Part shown: positions 7,725-16,544 of the stretch, in pieces | How the letters are laid out: the number at the start of each line of letters is the position of its first letter | How positions within the stretch are numbered: the first letter of the stretch is position 1 | Origin: Hymenobacter cyanobacteriorum | GTDB lineage: Bacteria; Bacteroidota; Bacteroidia; Cytophagales; Hymenobacteraceae | Direction of reading: 5' to 3' | Assembly (NCBI RefSeq): GCF_022631375.1 | Contig: NZ_JALBGC010000005.1 | Coordinates: 248,001-312,000, forward strand | DNA length: 64,000 nt | Made by a program: the position numbers and the translations under genes | Notes under the pieces: model-generated | Told to the model about the DNA's origin: nothing | The model's database searches: none | Seen by the model: the letters and a program-made list of their open reading frames with translations, nothing else

Positions 7725-10586
7725 CTAGTTCACCGGCTTGCCCGTGGCATCGAGCAGGGTGAGCTTGCCGTTGGCAAACTTCTTCACTTCCTCGTACTGG
7801 GTGGCTTTGTCGCCTACCACCACATACACCAGGTCTTTCTCGGCCATGTACTTGCCGATGGTGGCCTGGAAATCGGCCACGCTCATCTTCATCAGCTGCT
7901 GCTGGTCGTCCTCCAGAAACTTCGGCGACTTGTTGAACTTGCTGATGCGGCGCAGGATGCCCAGCTTCGCGCCCTGGCTTTCGTAGGCCAGGGTGTTGCC
8001 CTTCATGATTTTGCTTTTGGCCGTTTCCACGTCGGCGGGGCTGAAGGTGGGGCCGTAGTTGGTGAGCAAGTCCCGGATGAGCTGCAGCGAGGCCCCGGTG
8101 GCGTTGGCGCGCACGCTCGTCGAAACCACGAAAGGGGCCATTTCCTGCTGTTCCTGCACCGCCGAATAGGCCCCGTAGGTGTAGCCTTTCTGGATGCGCA
8201 GCAGCTGGGTCAGGCGTCCGCTGGAGCCGGCCCCGAGCAAGGTGTTGGCGAAGGTGGCCTTGGTCAGGTCGGGGTCGGTGCCGCGCAGGGCCAGCCGGCC
8301 GATGTAGAGCACCGACTGCTTGGCCTCGGGCACGTCAATGAAGTACACGTTGCCGCCCAGCGTCTGCGCGGGCAGGGTCTGCTGGGCCAGGCGCACGGGT
8401 TTGGCGGCCCAGCTGGTTTCCAGGGGCTTTAGCGCCGTCGCCACCGTGTTCTGGTCGATGGCGCCCACCACGTGCACGGCCGCGCCGGACGGCGAAATAT
8501 TGGTGTTGTAGTACGCCTTCAAATCTTCCAGGGTAATGCCGGCCGTGGTGGCCAGCGTGCCGGTGGTGGGGTAGCTCAGAATATGATTGGGGCCGTAGAG
8601 CAGCCGGTTAAAGTTCTGGCTGCCCAACACGGCCGCGTTGGCTTCCTGGCCTTTCAGGTTGGTGGCCAGCGAGCTTTTCAGGCGCGCAAACTCGGCGGCA
8701 TCCCAGCGGGGCTGCAGCAGCATTTCCTGCACCAGGGCCAGAGTGGGGGCAAAGTTGCGGGCCAGGCAGCGCGCCTGCACCCGGATTTCTTCGGCGGTGC
8801 TGTTCACCGAAATGCTGGCGCCCAGCAGGTCGATGGCCTCCTCCAGCTGGGCCGGGGTCTTGCTGGCCGTGCCCTGCGTCAGCATCTGGGCCACCAGCGA
8901 GGCGGTGCCGGCCTTGGCCAGTGGGTCGAGGGAGTGGCCGCCGGGAATGGTGACGTCGAAGGTCACGAGCGGAATTTCGCGGTTGTCGATGCCGTACACT
9001 TTCAGGCCGTTGGCCAGCGAGGCGTTCCAGATGGCGGGCATCTTAAACAGCGGCGTTTGCAGGAAGCCCGGCTCGGAACGGTCGTTTTTGGTGACAGTTT
9101 TCTCAAATACGGCTTCTTTGCCTTGCCCCACGTCCTCGTTCTGCACCCCGGCCACCACTTTTTCCTGGTACACGGTGGCCAGCTGCGCGCCCTGCACTAC
9201 CAGGTTTTGCTGGCCCTTGGGCACCACGCTGGTCATCACGTAGGGCTTGCCTTTCAGGTACTGGTTGTACACGCGCATCACGTCGGCGCGGGTCACGGCT
9301 TGGGCCATTTGGGCGTCTTTGGCGAGGTAGGCCGGGTCGCCGGCGAACTCGTTGTCGCGGCCCATTTGCAGGGCCTTGCTTAGCACTGACTCCACGCCGG
9401 AATACAGGTCGGTTTCGATTTTGGCGCGAATGCGGGCCAGCTCGGTGTCGGAAAAGCCCTGGGTTTCGAACCGCTTCAGGCCTTCCTCGATGGCACTGTG
9501 CACCTGCTGCAAGCTCGTGTTGGGGTTGGCCCGCACCTGCAGAGTGAACTCGCCCGCCAGCTCGCTGCTGTTCTGATAGGCCAGTACGCCGGGCGCCAGC
9601 TTCTGCTCCTCCACTATCACCTTGTACAGCGGCGACGTGCGGTTGCCGGCCAGCAGCTCGCTTAGCACTTGCAGGGCGTAGGTGTCGCGGTGGTACTCCT
9701 GAATGCTGGGAAACACCATCTGCAGCTGCGGCAGGCGGGCAAAGTTGTCCTCCATATACAGCGACTTGGTCTGGGTGAGGCCAGCCGGGCGGGGCTTGAG
9801 GGCCGGCACGGCCGGCCCCTTCTTAATCTCGCCGAACCAGCGCTGCACTTTGGCCTTGGTTTCGGCCATGTTGATGTCGCCGGCGATTACCAGCGTGGCG
9901 TTGTTGGGGCCGTAGTACTGGTGGTAAAACTCCTGCACGTCGGGCAGGGTGGCGGCCTGCAAATCGGGCAGCGAGCCAATCACCGTCCAGTTGTAGGGGT
10001 GGTCGGCAGGGTAGAGGTTCTTGCGCATTACCTCGTTCACCGAGCCGTAGGCCACGTTGTCGTAGTTCTGGCGCTTCTCGTTTTTCACCACCTGAATCTC
10101 GCGGGCCAGGGCGTCGGTGGTCACTGTCTTAATCATGTAGCCGAGGCGGTCGGAGTCAATCCACATGATTTTGTCGAAGGCATCCTTGGGCACCACTTCG
10201 TAGTACTGGGTGCCGTCGCTCCAGGTGCCGCCGTTGCGCTGCCCGCCCCATTCCTCAATCAGCTTGCGGTTGGCCCCCACGGGGGTGTTTTCCGAGTCGT
10301 TGAACGACATGTGTTCGAAGAAGTGCGCAAAGCCGGTTTTGCCGGGCTTCTCGCGGTTCGAGCCCACGTGCACCACCGTGGCGAAGGCTACAATGGGGTC
10401 GGAGTGGTCTTCGTGCAGCACTACCTGCAGGCCGTTTTCCAGCGTAAATTTTTCGTAGGGTAGGGAAAACGAGCCGGTCTTGGCCGCCGCCGGCTTGGCC
10501 TTAGCCTTGGGCTGAGCAAAGGCCGGCGGGGCAAAGCAGGCCGCTGCCAGGAGCAGGGCCGCAAGTTTCGTCGTGTTATGGCGCAT
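7725..10586 (-). CDS. Periplasmic M16 family zinc metallopeptidase (953 aa)
   Basis: The start at ATG 10586 gives a signal peptide ('KLAALLLAAACFAPPAFAQ') for export to the periplasm. The first peptidase unit carries the inverted zinc motif HxxEH as 'HFFEH' (His88, Glu91, His92) within 'GFAHFFEHMSFNDSE'. A second, inactive M16 unit follows from roughly residue 500 ('GHSLDPLAKAGTASLVAQM'), with the usual C-terminal half lacking HxxEH. The length fits fused pitrilysin-like clamshell proteases, which degrade short peptides. Upstream is a degenerate gene fragment rather than a functional partner. The gene is monocistronic as far as visible. Confidence 0.94.
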   Translation of the reverse strand: MRHNTTKLAALLLAAACFAPPAFAQPKAKAKPAAAKTGSFSLPYEKFTLENGLQVVLHEDHSDPIVAFATVVHVGSNREKPGKTGFAHFFEHMSFNDSENTPVGANRKLIEEWGGQRNGGTWSDGTQYYEVVPKDAFDKIMWIDSDRLGYMIKTVTTDALAREIQVVKNEKRQNYDNVAYGSVNEVMRKNLYPADHPYNWTVIGSLPDLQAATLPDVQEFYHQYYGPNNATLVIAGDINMAETKAKVQRWFGEIKKGPAVPALKPRPAGLTQTKSLYMEDNFARLPQLQMVFPSIQEYHRDTYALQVLSELLAGNRTSPLYKVIVEEQKLAPGVLAYQNSSELAGEFTLQVRANPNTSLQQVHSAIEEGLKRFETQGFSDTELARIRAKIETDLYSGVESVLSKALQMGRDNEFAGDPAYLAKDAQMAQAVTRADVMRVYNQYLKGKPYVMTSVVPKGQQNLVVQGAQLATVYQEKVVAGVQNEDVGQGKEAVFEKTVTKNDRSEPGFLQTPLFKMPAIWNASLANGLKVYGIDNREIPLVTFDVTIPGGHSLDPLAKAGTASLVAQMLTQGTASKTPAQLEEAIDLLGASISVNSTAEEIRVQARCLARNFAPTLALVQEMLLQPRWDAAEFARLKSSLATNLKGQEANAAVLGSQNFNRLLYGPNHILSYPTTGTLATTAGITLEDLKAYYNTNISPSGAAVHVVGAIDQNTVATALKPLETSWAAKPVRLAQQTLPAQTLGGNVYFIDVPEAKQSVLYIGRLALRGTDPDLTKATFANTLLGAGSSGRLTQLLRIQKGYTYGAYSAVQEQQEMAPFVVSTSVRANATGASLQLIRDLLTNYGPTFSPADVETAKSKIMKGNTLAYESQGAKLGILRRISKFNKSPKFLEDDQQQLMKMSVADFQATIGKYMAEKDLVYVVVGDKATQYEEVKKFANGKLTLLDATGKPVN

Positions 10587-10692
10587 ATTTCTGGTTTTAA
10601 AGGAAAGACAAGGCAGTAATATTAGTCGTTTTTTGGATAGTGTGATGAAGGCGTTGACCAATTCCACGCCGTGCAAACCTTCCAAAACTTCG

Positions 10693-10797
10693 CCCACCAA
10701 ACACGAGGTGTGGCCGCGCTTCTGGGGCTGCCCCCGGCTCATCATCCTCGGCGGGGGCAGCCCCAAAGACGCGCCCGACGCGAAGCAGGATGCTTAA
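10693..10797 (+). pseudogene. C-terminal remnant of an unidentified gene, copy 1
   Basis: The translation reads 'PTKHEVWPRFWGCPRLIIL' followed by 'GGGSPKDAPDAKQDA' and stop. Nearly the same tail occurs at 13638-13748 ('PTKHEVWERFQDYTKLIVL', then 'GGGGPQPG'), also directly before a terminator. The frame upstream (from about 10573) overlaps the promoter region of the divergent M16 gene and has no start or domain, so this appears to be the decayed 3' end of a paralogous gene. The parent family is not recognised. Confidence 0.55.
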
Positions 10798-10812
10798 GCC
10801 GCGAGCGAAACG

Positions 10813-10845
10813 AAAAGCCCCGCCAGCAACTGGCAGGGCTTTTTT
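10813..10845. terminator. Hairpin terminator
   Basis: AAAAGCCCCGCCAG, an AA loop and CTGGCAGGGCTTTTTT. It follows remnant copy 1 and has the same design as the terminator that follows remnant copy 2 at 13765. Confidence 0.88.
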
Positions 10846-10967
10846 GCTACAACCAGCTAAGGCCGCGACGACCAAATGGCCAGCTCCGGCAGCTGCGGGG
10901 CAACCGGAGAAACACTCGACGCCTACGCGGCAGGCCCATGCACCGGCCGCCCACCGCCGCCCGCCCC

Positions 10968-13400
10968 TTAGTGCATCAGACGTTGCACCAGCGGCGGCCT
11001 GGATACACTGTTCAGGCGCAGCCAGTAAGGGCCGGGCGGGAGCGCCTGCAGGCCCGATAGCGTCACCGATTCGTTGGGTGCGGCTACTGCTTGCTGGCGC
11101 ACTACCCGGCCCAGCCCGTCCAGAAGCACCAGTTGCAGCGGGCCGCTAAAGGTTGGAGGAATGGCCAGGTGCAACTGGTCAGCAAAGGGGATGGGCCAGG
11201 CCTGCACCGGTTGGCGGGGCTGGCCGACGGCGGCAGAGGTAGCCGTGCCGCTGAATTCGTACGCGCCCACGTCGGGCGGCGACCCGCGCAGGGTTCCAGT
11301 GAGGTCGGTGGAGACGGCGGCCAGGGGCGTGCCGCGGTTGTCCAGCGCGCCATTGGTGGGGCGCAGCGGGGCCGAGCCCGAGCTGAATTGCGGGTCCAGG
11401 GCCAGGGAGTGGGCATCGAACCCGGCGGCGGCCTGCCAGGCGGCCAGCGACGCATATTGCTGCGAGCCGCCCGTCGTGCCGGCGCCATACGCCCCCAGGA
11501 AGCGCTGCCCCCCGGGTGCCAGTACCAGGTTATTATAGTCTGACCGCACCCGGGTGAGCGGCGGCGCGGCCTGGGTGGCCGGAATGCCGACATTCAGCAC
11601 CGACTGATACGTGGAGGCGGTAAGCACACCGATGGGCGGGGTAGTGTTGAGCAGGATGTTGTTCAGAATCTCGGCCGTGCCGAGCGTCAGAACCGGGGAG
11701 CTCGTGATGACGGCACTGCTGCTGAAGTTGGACCAGCCCGGGGCCGCCACGGCCACCGTGTTGTGGGCGAAGAGCAGTGAGCTGCTGGCAAAGCCGCCCA
11801 AGGTGGCGATTACGCCCTGGGTCTGGCCGTTGCGGTCGGTCGGAATAGCCGCACCCACCGCCAGGCCGTGCCGCAGGTCGCTGACTTCGTTGTTGTACAC
11901 CCGCAGCGGGTGCCCGGCCGCCAGTGCCCGGGCGCTGGGGGCCTGCAACAGCCACAGGCCCACGGCCAGCGCCGGCATGGCCGGAAACATAGCGGGGTTG
12001 GCCGGGTGCCGGAATTCGATGTTGCGGATGCGGTTGTTGGCCAGCACCGCCGGCAGCGGGCCCATCGACTCATACACGTAGATGCCCACGGCGTAGTTGG
12101 TCCGGCTGACCACGCCCTGCACGAGGTTGTCGTGCACGTTCAGGCCGTTCACCCGCAGGAAATACATTCCGTAGGCCTCGTAGCCGTTGGTGGGGTAGCC
12201 GATGTTGCCCGGCGTCCCGTCGCCGATGGTGACGTGCGCCACTTCCACGTCGAAATCGGGCACATCGCCCACGCCGGCCGCTATCCAGATGCCGTGGCAG
12301 CTCTGCTGAATCTGGAGGTTTTCGTAGTGAATGCGCCGGTTCACGAGGGCCGTATCGCCCGGCCCGCTTCTGGCCAGCAGCAGGTTGCGCTGGTAGATGC
12401 CTTTGGTATGCGGCTGGGTTTGCCGCATGATGATGGTGGCGTTGCGGATGCGGATGTCGTGGCTGCCCTGGTCGAACGCGCCCGAAATGGCGTACCCCGC
12501 TTCGGGGCCCACGGCTCCCGGGCCGGGCACCACATCGAGGCCATCGAAGGTGAGGTGGTGAGCCCCCACCAGGTCGATGTTGCCGCCCTGCAGCTGCGGG
12601 TTGGGCCCCGTTCCTTGTTTCTGAAACACTACCGGGTGCGCGTTCTCGCCCCAGAGCTGGGGCAGGAGCTCGTCGAAACGCTGGCCCGCGGCAATGCCCA
12701 CGCTGACCGGGGCACTGGTGCCGCCGTTGTTCAGCTGATAGAAGACGTCGGTGAGGCTATGGAAATTGCGCGCGCCCCGGGCCAGCTGCCGGTTGAGGGT
12801 GTAGGTGCCCGCCAGGGGCGCGGGCGCGCCGGCCGTTACCTCCACGTTGTCGAGCACCGCCGGAAGCACCGCCGGCCCCGCGGGGCTGCTGGCCCAGGTA
12901 AAAATCAGGCGCTGCGTAGTGCCCGCCACGGCGGCCGGAAGCGGCAGGTAGGTGGAGGTATAGGCGCCCCCGCTTTGCAGATTGACCGTGACCGGGGTGG
13001 CGGCTAGGTAATCGGGCATCACCCCCGCCGTGGGCAGGTAGGAGGTGGGGGCCAGGTGCACCGCCAGCAGCCCCTGGCTGCGAAAATCGAAGCGCAGCGT
13101 GAACTTGGTGGTGCCGGCCGGAAACGTAATGTCGCTGTATAAGTGAACCAGCCCGCTTTGGCCGGCCAGTGGCCCGTAGGTGGTGCCGGTGGCCGACACA
13201 AAGGCCGCCGCCGCCCCGGCCCAGCGGGGACCGTTGCCGGGGGCAGCGCCGGCATACCAGGCCGGCACCTGCTGGGCGTTGACGGCGGTGAAACGACCGA
13301 GGGTGCCACTTTCAAAATCTTCGGCAAACAGGGTGGTTTGGGCCCGGGCAGGGGCGAGCACCGCTAGCCAGAGGGCGGCGAAAAGGTATAGCTGCTTCAT
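10968..13400 (-). CDS. T9SS-exported right-handed beta-helix protein (810 aa)
   Basis: The start at ATG 13400 yields a signal peptide ('LYLFAALWLAVLAPARAQ'). The N-terminal part ('LFAEDFESGTLGRF') resembles a carbohydrate-binding jelly-roll module. Residues from about 230 to 680 form parbeta-helix-type repeats ('LTFDGLDVV', 'IRIRNATIIM', 'NLVQGVV', 'NNRIRNIEF'). The C-terminal about 75 residues ('VQAWPIPFADQLHLAIP' to 'PGPYWLRL') are a type IX secretion sorting domain, so the protein should cross the outer membrane and be released or anchored. Such helices often bind or cleave polysaccharide, but no catalytic triad is identified. Confidence 0.88.
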   Translation of the reverse strand: MKQLYLFAALWLAVLAPARAQTTLFAEDFESGTLGRFTAVNAQQVPAWYAGAAPGNGPRWAGAAAAFVSATGTTYGPLAGQSGLVHLYSDITFPAGTTKFTLRFDFRSQGLLAVHLAPTSYLPTAGVMPDYLAATPVTVNLQSGGAYTSTYLPLPAAVAGTTQRLIFTWASSPAGPAVLPAVLDNVEVTAGAPAPLAGTYTLNRQLARGARNFHSLTDVFYQLNNGGTSAPVSVGIAAGQRFDELLPQLWGENAHPVVFQKQGTGPNPQLQGGNIDLVGAHHLTFDGLDVVPGPGAVGPEAGYAISGAFDQGSHDIRIRNATIIMRQTQPHTKGIYQRNLLLARSGPGDTALVNRRIHYENLQIQQSCHGIWIAAGVGDVPDFDVEVAHVTIGDGTPGNIGYPTNGYEAYGMYFLRVNGLNVHDNLVQGVVSRTNYAVGIYVYESMGPLPAVLANNRIRNIEFRHPANPAMFPAMPALAVGLWLLQAPSARALAAGHPLRVYNNEVSDLRHGLAVGAAIPTDRNGQTQGVIATLGGFASSSLLFAHNTVAVAAPGWSNFSSSAVITSSPVLTLGTAEILNNILLNTTPPIGVLTASTYQSVLNVGIPATQAAPPLTRVRSDYNNLVLAPGGQRFLGAYGAGTTGGSQQYASLAAWQAAAGFDAHSLALDPQFSSGSAPLRPTNGALDNRGTPLAAVSTDLTGTLRGSPPDVGAYEFSGTATSAAVGQPRQPVQAWPIPFADQLHLAIPPTFSGPLQLVLLDGLGRVVRQQAVAAPNESVTLSGLQALPPGPYWLRLNSVSRPPLVQRLMH

Positions 13401-13637
13401 GGGAAAGGAAAATGGGGAGCCCGGTTTGGCGGCCAACCCGCGCTTCCCATCCGGACTGGAATTCGCCGGAAAAACGGTCTTCTAAACCCCTAAGATAGTA
13501 GCTCATGCTCCCCGGGTTATTTGCAGCGCCCTGCCGCCCGGCCCGGCGGAAGCTCTTGCTTTCCGGGCGTTCAATCGTCGTTTCAGCGCGCCGCTGCGGG
13601 CCAAGCCAACCGCAGCAAGTCGCTGCGCCGCTACTAA

Positions 13638-13748
13638 AGCCTGCCCACCAAGCACGAGGTATGGGAGCGTTTCCAGGATTACACCAAGCTCATCGTGCTG
13701 GGCGGGGGCGGCCCGCAACCCGGCGTGGCCGGCAAGCCCGCTGCCTAA
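13638..13748 (+). pseudogene. C-terminal remnant of the same unidentified gene, copy 2
   Basis: 'SLPTKHEVWERFQDYTKLI' runs to a TAA at 13746. The same frame extends upstream ('ANRSKSLRRY') but is interrupted by a TAA at 13635-13637 where a Tyr codon would restore continuity, which points to a nonsense mutation in a once longer gene. It is similar to the remnant at 10693-10797. The intervening 13401-13637 has no other supportable gene. Confidence 0.55.
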
Positions 13749-13764
13749 GCCGTGAGCAGCAACG

Positions 13765-13800
13765 AAAAGCCCCGCCAGTAGCTCTGGCGGGGCTTTTTTT
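13765..13800. terminator. Hairpin terminator at the left edge of the DUF262-HEPN cassette
   Basis: AAAAGCCCCGCCAG, a short loop and CTGGCGGGGCTTTTTTT. It insulates the AT-rich cassette from upstream transcription. Confidence 0.9.
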
Positions 13801-13914
13801 GTGATTAAGAGCTATTAGCCGTACCATTTGCAAGCCGAACAGATTATTGTTGCATTAATAGATGCTTACCTTTCTCCTAAAGCAACGAAGTTTAACTGAC
13901 AAAATTCGGATTTT

Positions 13915-15099
13915 ATGACACTGCAGGAACAAATCGACAAAGCGCGTACTGAAATTAAAACGGATGGTTACTCCATGTCTATTGGCGAATGGATTAGTAT
14001 ATACGAGTCGGGAGAAATTGACATTCACCCTGAATTTCAAAGATTTTTTAGATGGTCCGCATCTCAAAAAACACGATTGATTGAATCAATTCTTCTTGGT
14101 ATTCCAATTCCTCAGGTTTTCGTGGCGCAACGGCCCGACGGGGTATGGGATGTAGTAGACGGGCTGCAACGCCTCTCCACCATCTATCAACTTTTAGGCA
14201 TCCTGAAAGATAACAATGGCAAACTCGTTCCGCCTTTGGTTTTGATGTCAACTAAATATTTGCCCGGTTTAGAAGGTAAAACATGGGAAAATGAAGAGTT
14301 GGAAAACTCTCTTACCGTTGCTCAGCGCTTAATTATCAAGAGGACAAAAATCACAGTAAGTATTATTCTTCGGGAGAGTAACGAAACTAGTAAATACGAA
14401 CTTTTTCAACGTTTGAATACAGGAGGGTCTTCTTTGTCACCGCAAGAAGTAAGAAACTCGATTGCGGTTATGATGGATATCGAATTTTATGATTGGTTAA
14501 GGACGCTTGCAAATAACGAGCATTTTAAGGCGTGTACTTCGTTGACGGATAGGGCAGTTGATGAGCAGTACGATATGGATTTAGTCTTAAGATTCGTTCT
14601 GTTTAGAACCATTGAGCCTGATGAGCTTAAAAAGGTCGGAGATGTCAATGATTTTCTTACGAATAAAATGATAGAGCTACTTGAAAAAGGTAGCATTGAC
14701 AAAAAGAAAGAAAAAGATGCATTTGATAATACATTCAAATTGCTGCATTCTCGCGTTGGGGATGAGTGCTTAAGAAAATACGATAACAGTAAACATAAAT
14801 TCACAGGCGGATTCTTGCTATCTGCTTTCGAAGCTGTTGCGTTAGGCGTTGGGTATAATTTTGTGGCTGTTGATAAATCGGACACTGATTTAGTGGCAAT
14901 AATCTCTGAAATTTGGTCAAACAGGGTTTTTGTAGCCAATTCCGGTTCTGGAGTAAGAGCATCATCTCGTATACCATCAATTATTCCGCTAGGCAGGAAT
15001 ATGTTTTCGATGCTAAAGCCAGAGGCAATGCCTAGGGCAAACTCAAAAACTACAAAGGTTGCTGCTTCAAACGCAAAGAAGACCCCTAAAAAGAAATGA
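13915..15099 (+). CDS. DUF262 (GmrS/ParB-like nuclease fold) protein of a two-gene DUF262-HEPN system
   Basis: This 394-residue protein has the DUF262 landmarks in order: 'HPEFQRFFRW' (residues 38-47), 'SILLGIPIPQVFVAQ', the ParB-like motif 'DGLQR' (residues 82-86, where DGQQR is usual) and 'LFQRLNTGGSSLSPQEVRN'. DUF262 proteins use NTP/phosphoryl chemistry in GmrSD-type modified-DNA restriction and in several phage-defence systems. There is no DUF1524 HNH domain; the C-terminus is a basic Lys/Thr-rich tail. The stop overlaps the start of the HEPN gene (ATGA), so the two are translationally coupled. The DNA is strikingly AT-rich against its neighbours, a sign of horizontal transfer. A weak TACCTTTC box at 13867 may be the promoter. 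Confidence 0.9.
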   Translation: MTLQEQIDKARTEIKTDGYSMSIGEWISIYESGEIDIHPEFQRFFRWSASQKTRLIESILLGIPIPQVFVAQRPDGVWDVVDGLQRLSTIYQLLGILKDNNGKLVPPLVLMSTKYLPGLEGKTWENEELENSLTVAQRLIIKRTKITVSIILRESNETSKYELFQRLNTGGSSLSPQEVRNSIAVMMDIEFYDWLRTLANNEHFKACTSLTDRAVDEQYDMDLVLRFVLFRTIEPDELKKVGDVNDFLTNKMIELLEKGSIDKKKEKDAFDNTFKLLHSRVGDECLRKYDNSKHKFTGGFLLSAFEAVALGVGYNFVAVDKSDTDLVAIISEIWSNRVFVANSGSGVRASSRIPSIIPLGRNMFSMLKPEAMPRANSKTTKVAASNAKKTPKKK

Positions 15100-15740
15100 A
15101 AGGAGGAACTGCAGAGGAGCTCTACGACTTTATGAGCAGGGAAATAGCTTGGCGTAGAAAGGAATTAGATGATATTAGAGGACTAATTTCTGCAAACTCT
15201 TCGATTGAATCAAAGCGACGAGTTTTATTAAGGTCAGGTATAACAATGCTTTATGCTCATTGGGAAGGATTTGTTAAAAATACCGGGAAAGCATACATCA
15301 ATTTTGTGGGAAAGCGAAGATTCAAATACAACGAGTTATCGGTTAATTTTTTGGCTTTGTCGCTGAGGCAGAAAATATCTTTCGTAAACGCAGATAGCAT
15401 AGCTTCGCTTATTGACCTTGTGACGTTCTTTGAAGGTGGGATGAATGATAGAATCTCTAGCTTGTCAAAAGAGGAAGTTAATACAAAGTATAATCTTAAT
15501 TCTACCGTACTCAAAAATATTATCCTCTCTCTTGGGCTTGAACCTGATGATTTTATTTCTAAAGGCAATCTAATAGATGTCAAATTGCTCGATAAGCGCA
15601 ATGCAATTGCCCACGGACGTGATATTTTAATTGATGAAGAGGAATATGTTGAGTTGTTGGATAATGTATTGGCACTGATGAATGGATTTAGAAATCAGAT
15701 TGATAATGCAGTTACTCAAGAGAAGTATAAGCGTCAGTAA
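15096..15740 (+). CDS. MAE_28990/MAE_18760-like HEPN ribonuclease-type protein
   Basis: This all-helical 214-residue protein has the HEPN catalytic motif RxxxxH as 'RNAIAH' (Arg168 and His173) near the C-terminus, and 'MLYAHWEGFVKNTGKAY' (residues 51-67), typical of the MAE_28990/MAE_18760 HEPN branch. HEPN proteins with this motif are metal-independent endoribonucleases in toxin-antitoxin and abortive-infection systems. This branch has been reported in gene pairs with DUF262 proteins. It overlaps the DUF262 gene by four bases. The intact catalytic pair suggests an active RNase. Whether DUF262 restrains it or senses phage is inference. AT-rich composition continues to the terminator at 15748. 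Confidence 0.88.
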   Translation: MKGGTAEELYDFMSREIAWRRKELDDIRGLISANSSIESKRRVLLRSGITMLYAHWEGFVKNTGKAYINFVGKRRFKYNELSVNFLALSLRQKISFVNADSIASLIDLVTFFEGGMNDRISSLSKEEVNTKYNLNSTVLKNIILSLGLEPDDFISKGNLIDVKLLDKRNAIAHGRDILIDEEEYVELLDNVLALMNGFRNQIDNAVTQEKYKRQ

Positions 15741-15747
15741 TTATCTA

Positions 15748-15782
15748 TAAAAAAGCCTCGCCAGCTACTGGCGAGGCTTTTT
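15748..15782. terminator. Hairpin terminator at the right edge of the DUF262-HEPN cassette
   Basis: A-run, AGCCTCGCCAG, a CTA loop, CTGGCGAGGCT, T-run. The composition returns to GC-rich immediately after it. Confidence 0.9.
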
Positions 15783-15805
15783 GCTGCTTCCGGCTACGGG
15801 CCGGG

Positions 15806-15898
15806 CTACTCCTTCACCAGGCGTTTCACCACGGTGCCTTCCTGGGCGTGGATGCGGACGGGGTAGACGCCGGTGGGCCGCTCGCGCAGGTTCGACTT
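15806..15898 (-). pseudogene. Orphan T9SS C-terminal sorting-domain tail
   Basis: On the minus strand this stretch encodes 'SNLRERPTGVYPVRIHAQ' and then 'EGTVVKRLVKE' before a TAG. The 'P-GVY-VR' and 'KRLVKE-stop' pattern is the end of a type IX sorting domain (compare 'PAGVYTLRLATAAG' to 'LKLVKE' at the end of the protein at 16852-20283). There is no gene body upstream: the oxidoreductase gene stops at 15897 in another frame. This is therefore the 3' scrap of a lost secreted-protein gene. Confidence 0.7.
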
Positions 15899-16544
15899 AA
15901 GCCACCAGCCCCGCCGCCTCGTGCACCCGCACGCCGCCGCCATCGTCTTCGGCTGCTTGCAGCATGGCGGCGGCCACCGCCGCGCCAGCCACTGGCCGGT
16001 ACTTCAGCAGCGGCCCGCGCAGCAGGGGGCGCAGCAGCGCCAGCACCACGGCGCCCAGCCGCTCGCCCAGGCGGGGCCGGGCCCGCTCGCCCAGCAGCAG
16101 CGAAGGCCGGAAAATATGAATGGCCCGAAACGGCGCCTGCTGCACGGCCGCTTCCATCTCGCCCTTCACCCGGCTGTAGTAGATGCGGCTGTCGGCATCG
16201 GCCCCCATGCTGCTCACCACCATAAACTGCGCCGCGAAGTTGCCCGCCGCCAGCGCCGCCAGCTGCACCACGTACAGGAAATCGACCTTGAAAAAAGCCT
16301 CCTTCGAGCCCGCCTGCGCCATGGTGGTGCCCAGGCAGCAGAACACGTCGTCGGCAATCAGCTTCAGGCGTACATCTTCCAGCTTGTCGAGCTCCGTCGT
16401 CACCTGCACCAGCTTGGGGTGAAGGATGGGCACGGCCCGGCGCCCCACCACAATCACCTTGGCGTAGCGCTCCGAAGCGAGGAGCAGCGGCAGCAGTTGC
16501 GAACCAATGAGGCCCGTGGCCCCGGCGAGTAAAGCGGTTTTCAT
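15897..16544 (-). CDS. NAD(P)-binding oxidoreductase, atypical short-chain/NmrA-like (215 aa)
   Basis: The N-terminal Rossmann motif 'MKTALLAGATGLIGSQLL' (GxxGxxG) is followed by 'VIVVGRRAV', 'VFCCLGTTMAQAGSKEAF' and 'VVSSMGADADSRIYYSRVK', with a Tyr-x-x-x-Lys-like arrangement. The segment 'IFRPSLLLGER' is typical of the HTATIP2/YbjT group of NAD(P)H-binding proteins. These are small cytoplasmic proteins of unclear substrate, some acting as redox sensors. The C-terminus ('AAGLVA') runs into a T9SS tail remnant. No operon partner is seen. Confidence 0.87.
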   Translation of the reverse strand: MKTALLAGATGLIGSQLLPLLLASERYAKVIVVGRRAVPILHPKLVQVTTELDKLEDVRLKLIADDVFCCLGTTMAQAGSKEAFFKVDFLYVVQLAALAAGNFAAQFMVVSSMGADADSRIYYSRVKGEMEAAVQQAPFRAIHIFRPSLLLGERARPRLGERLGAVVLALLRPLLRGPLLKYRPVAGAAVAAAMLQAAEDDGGGVRVHEAAGLVA

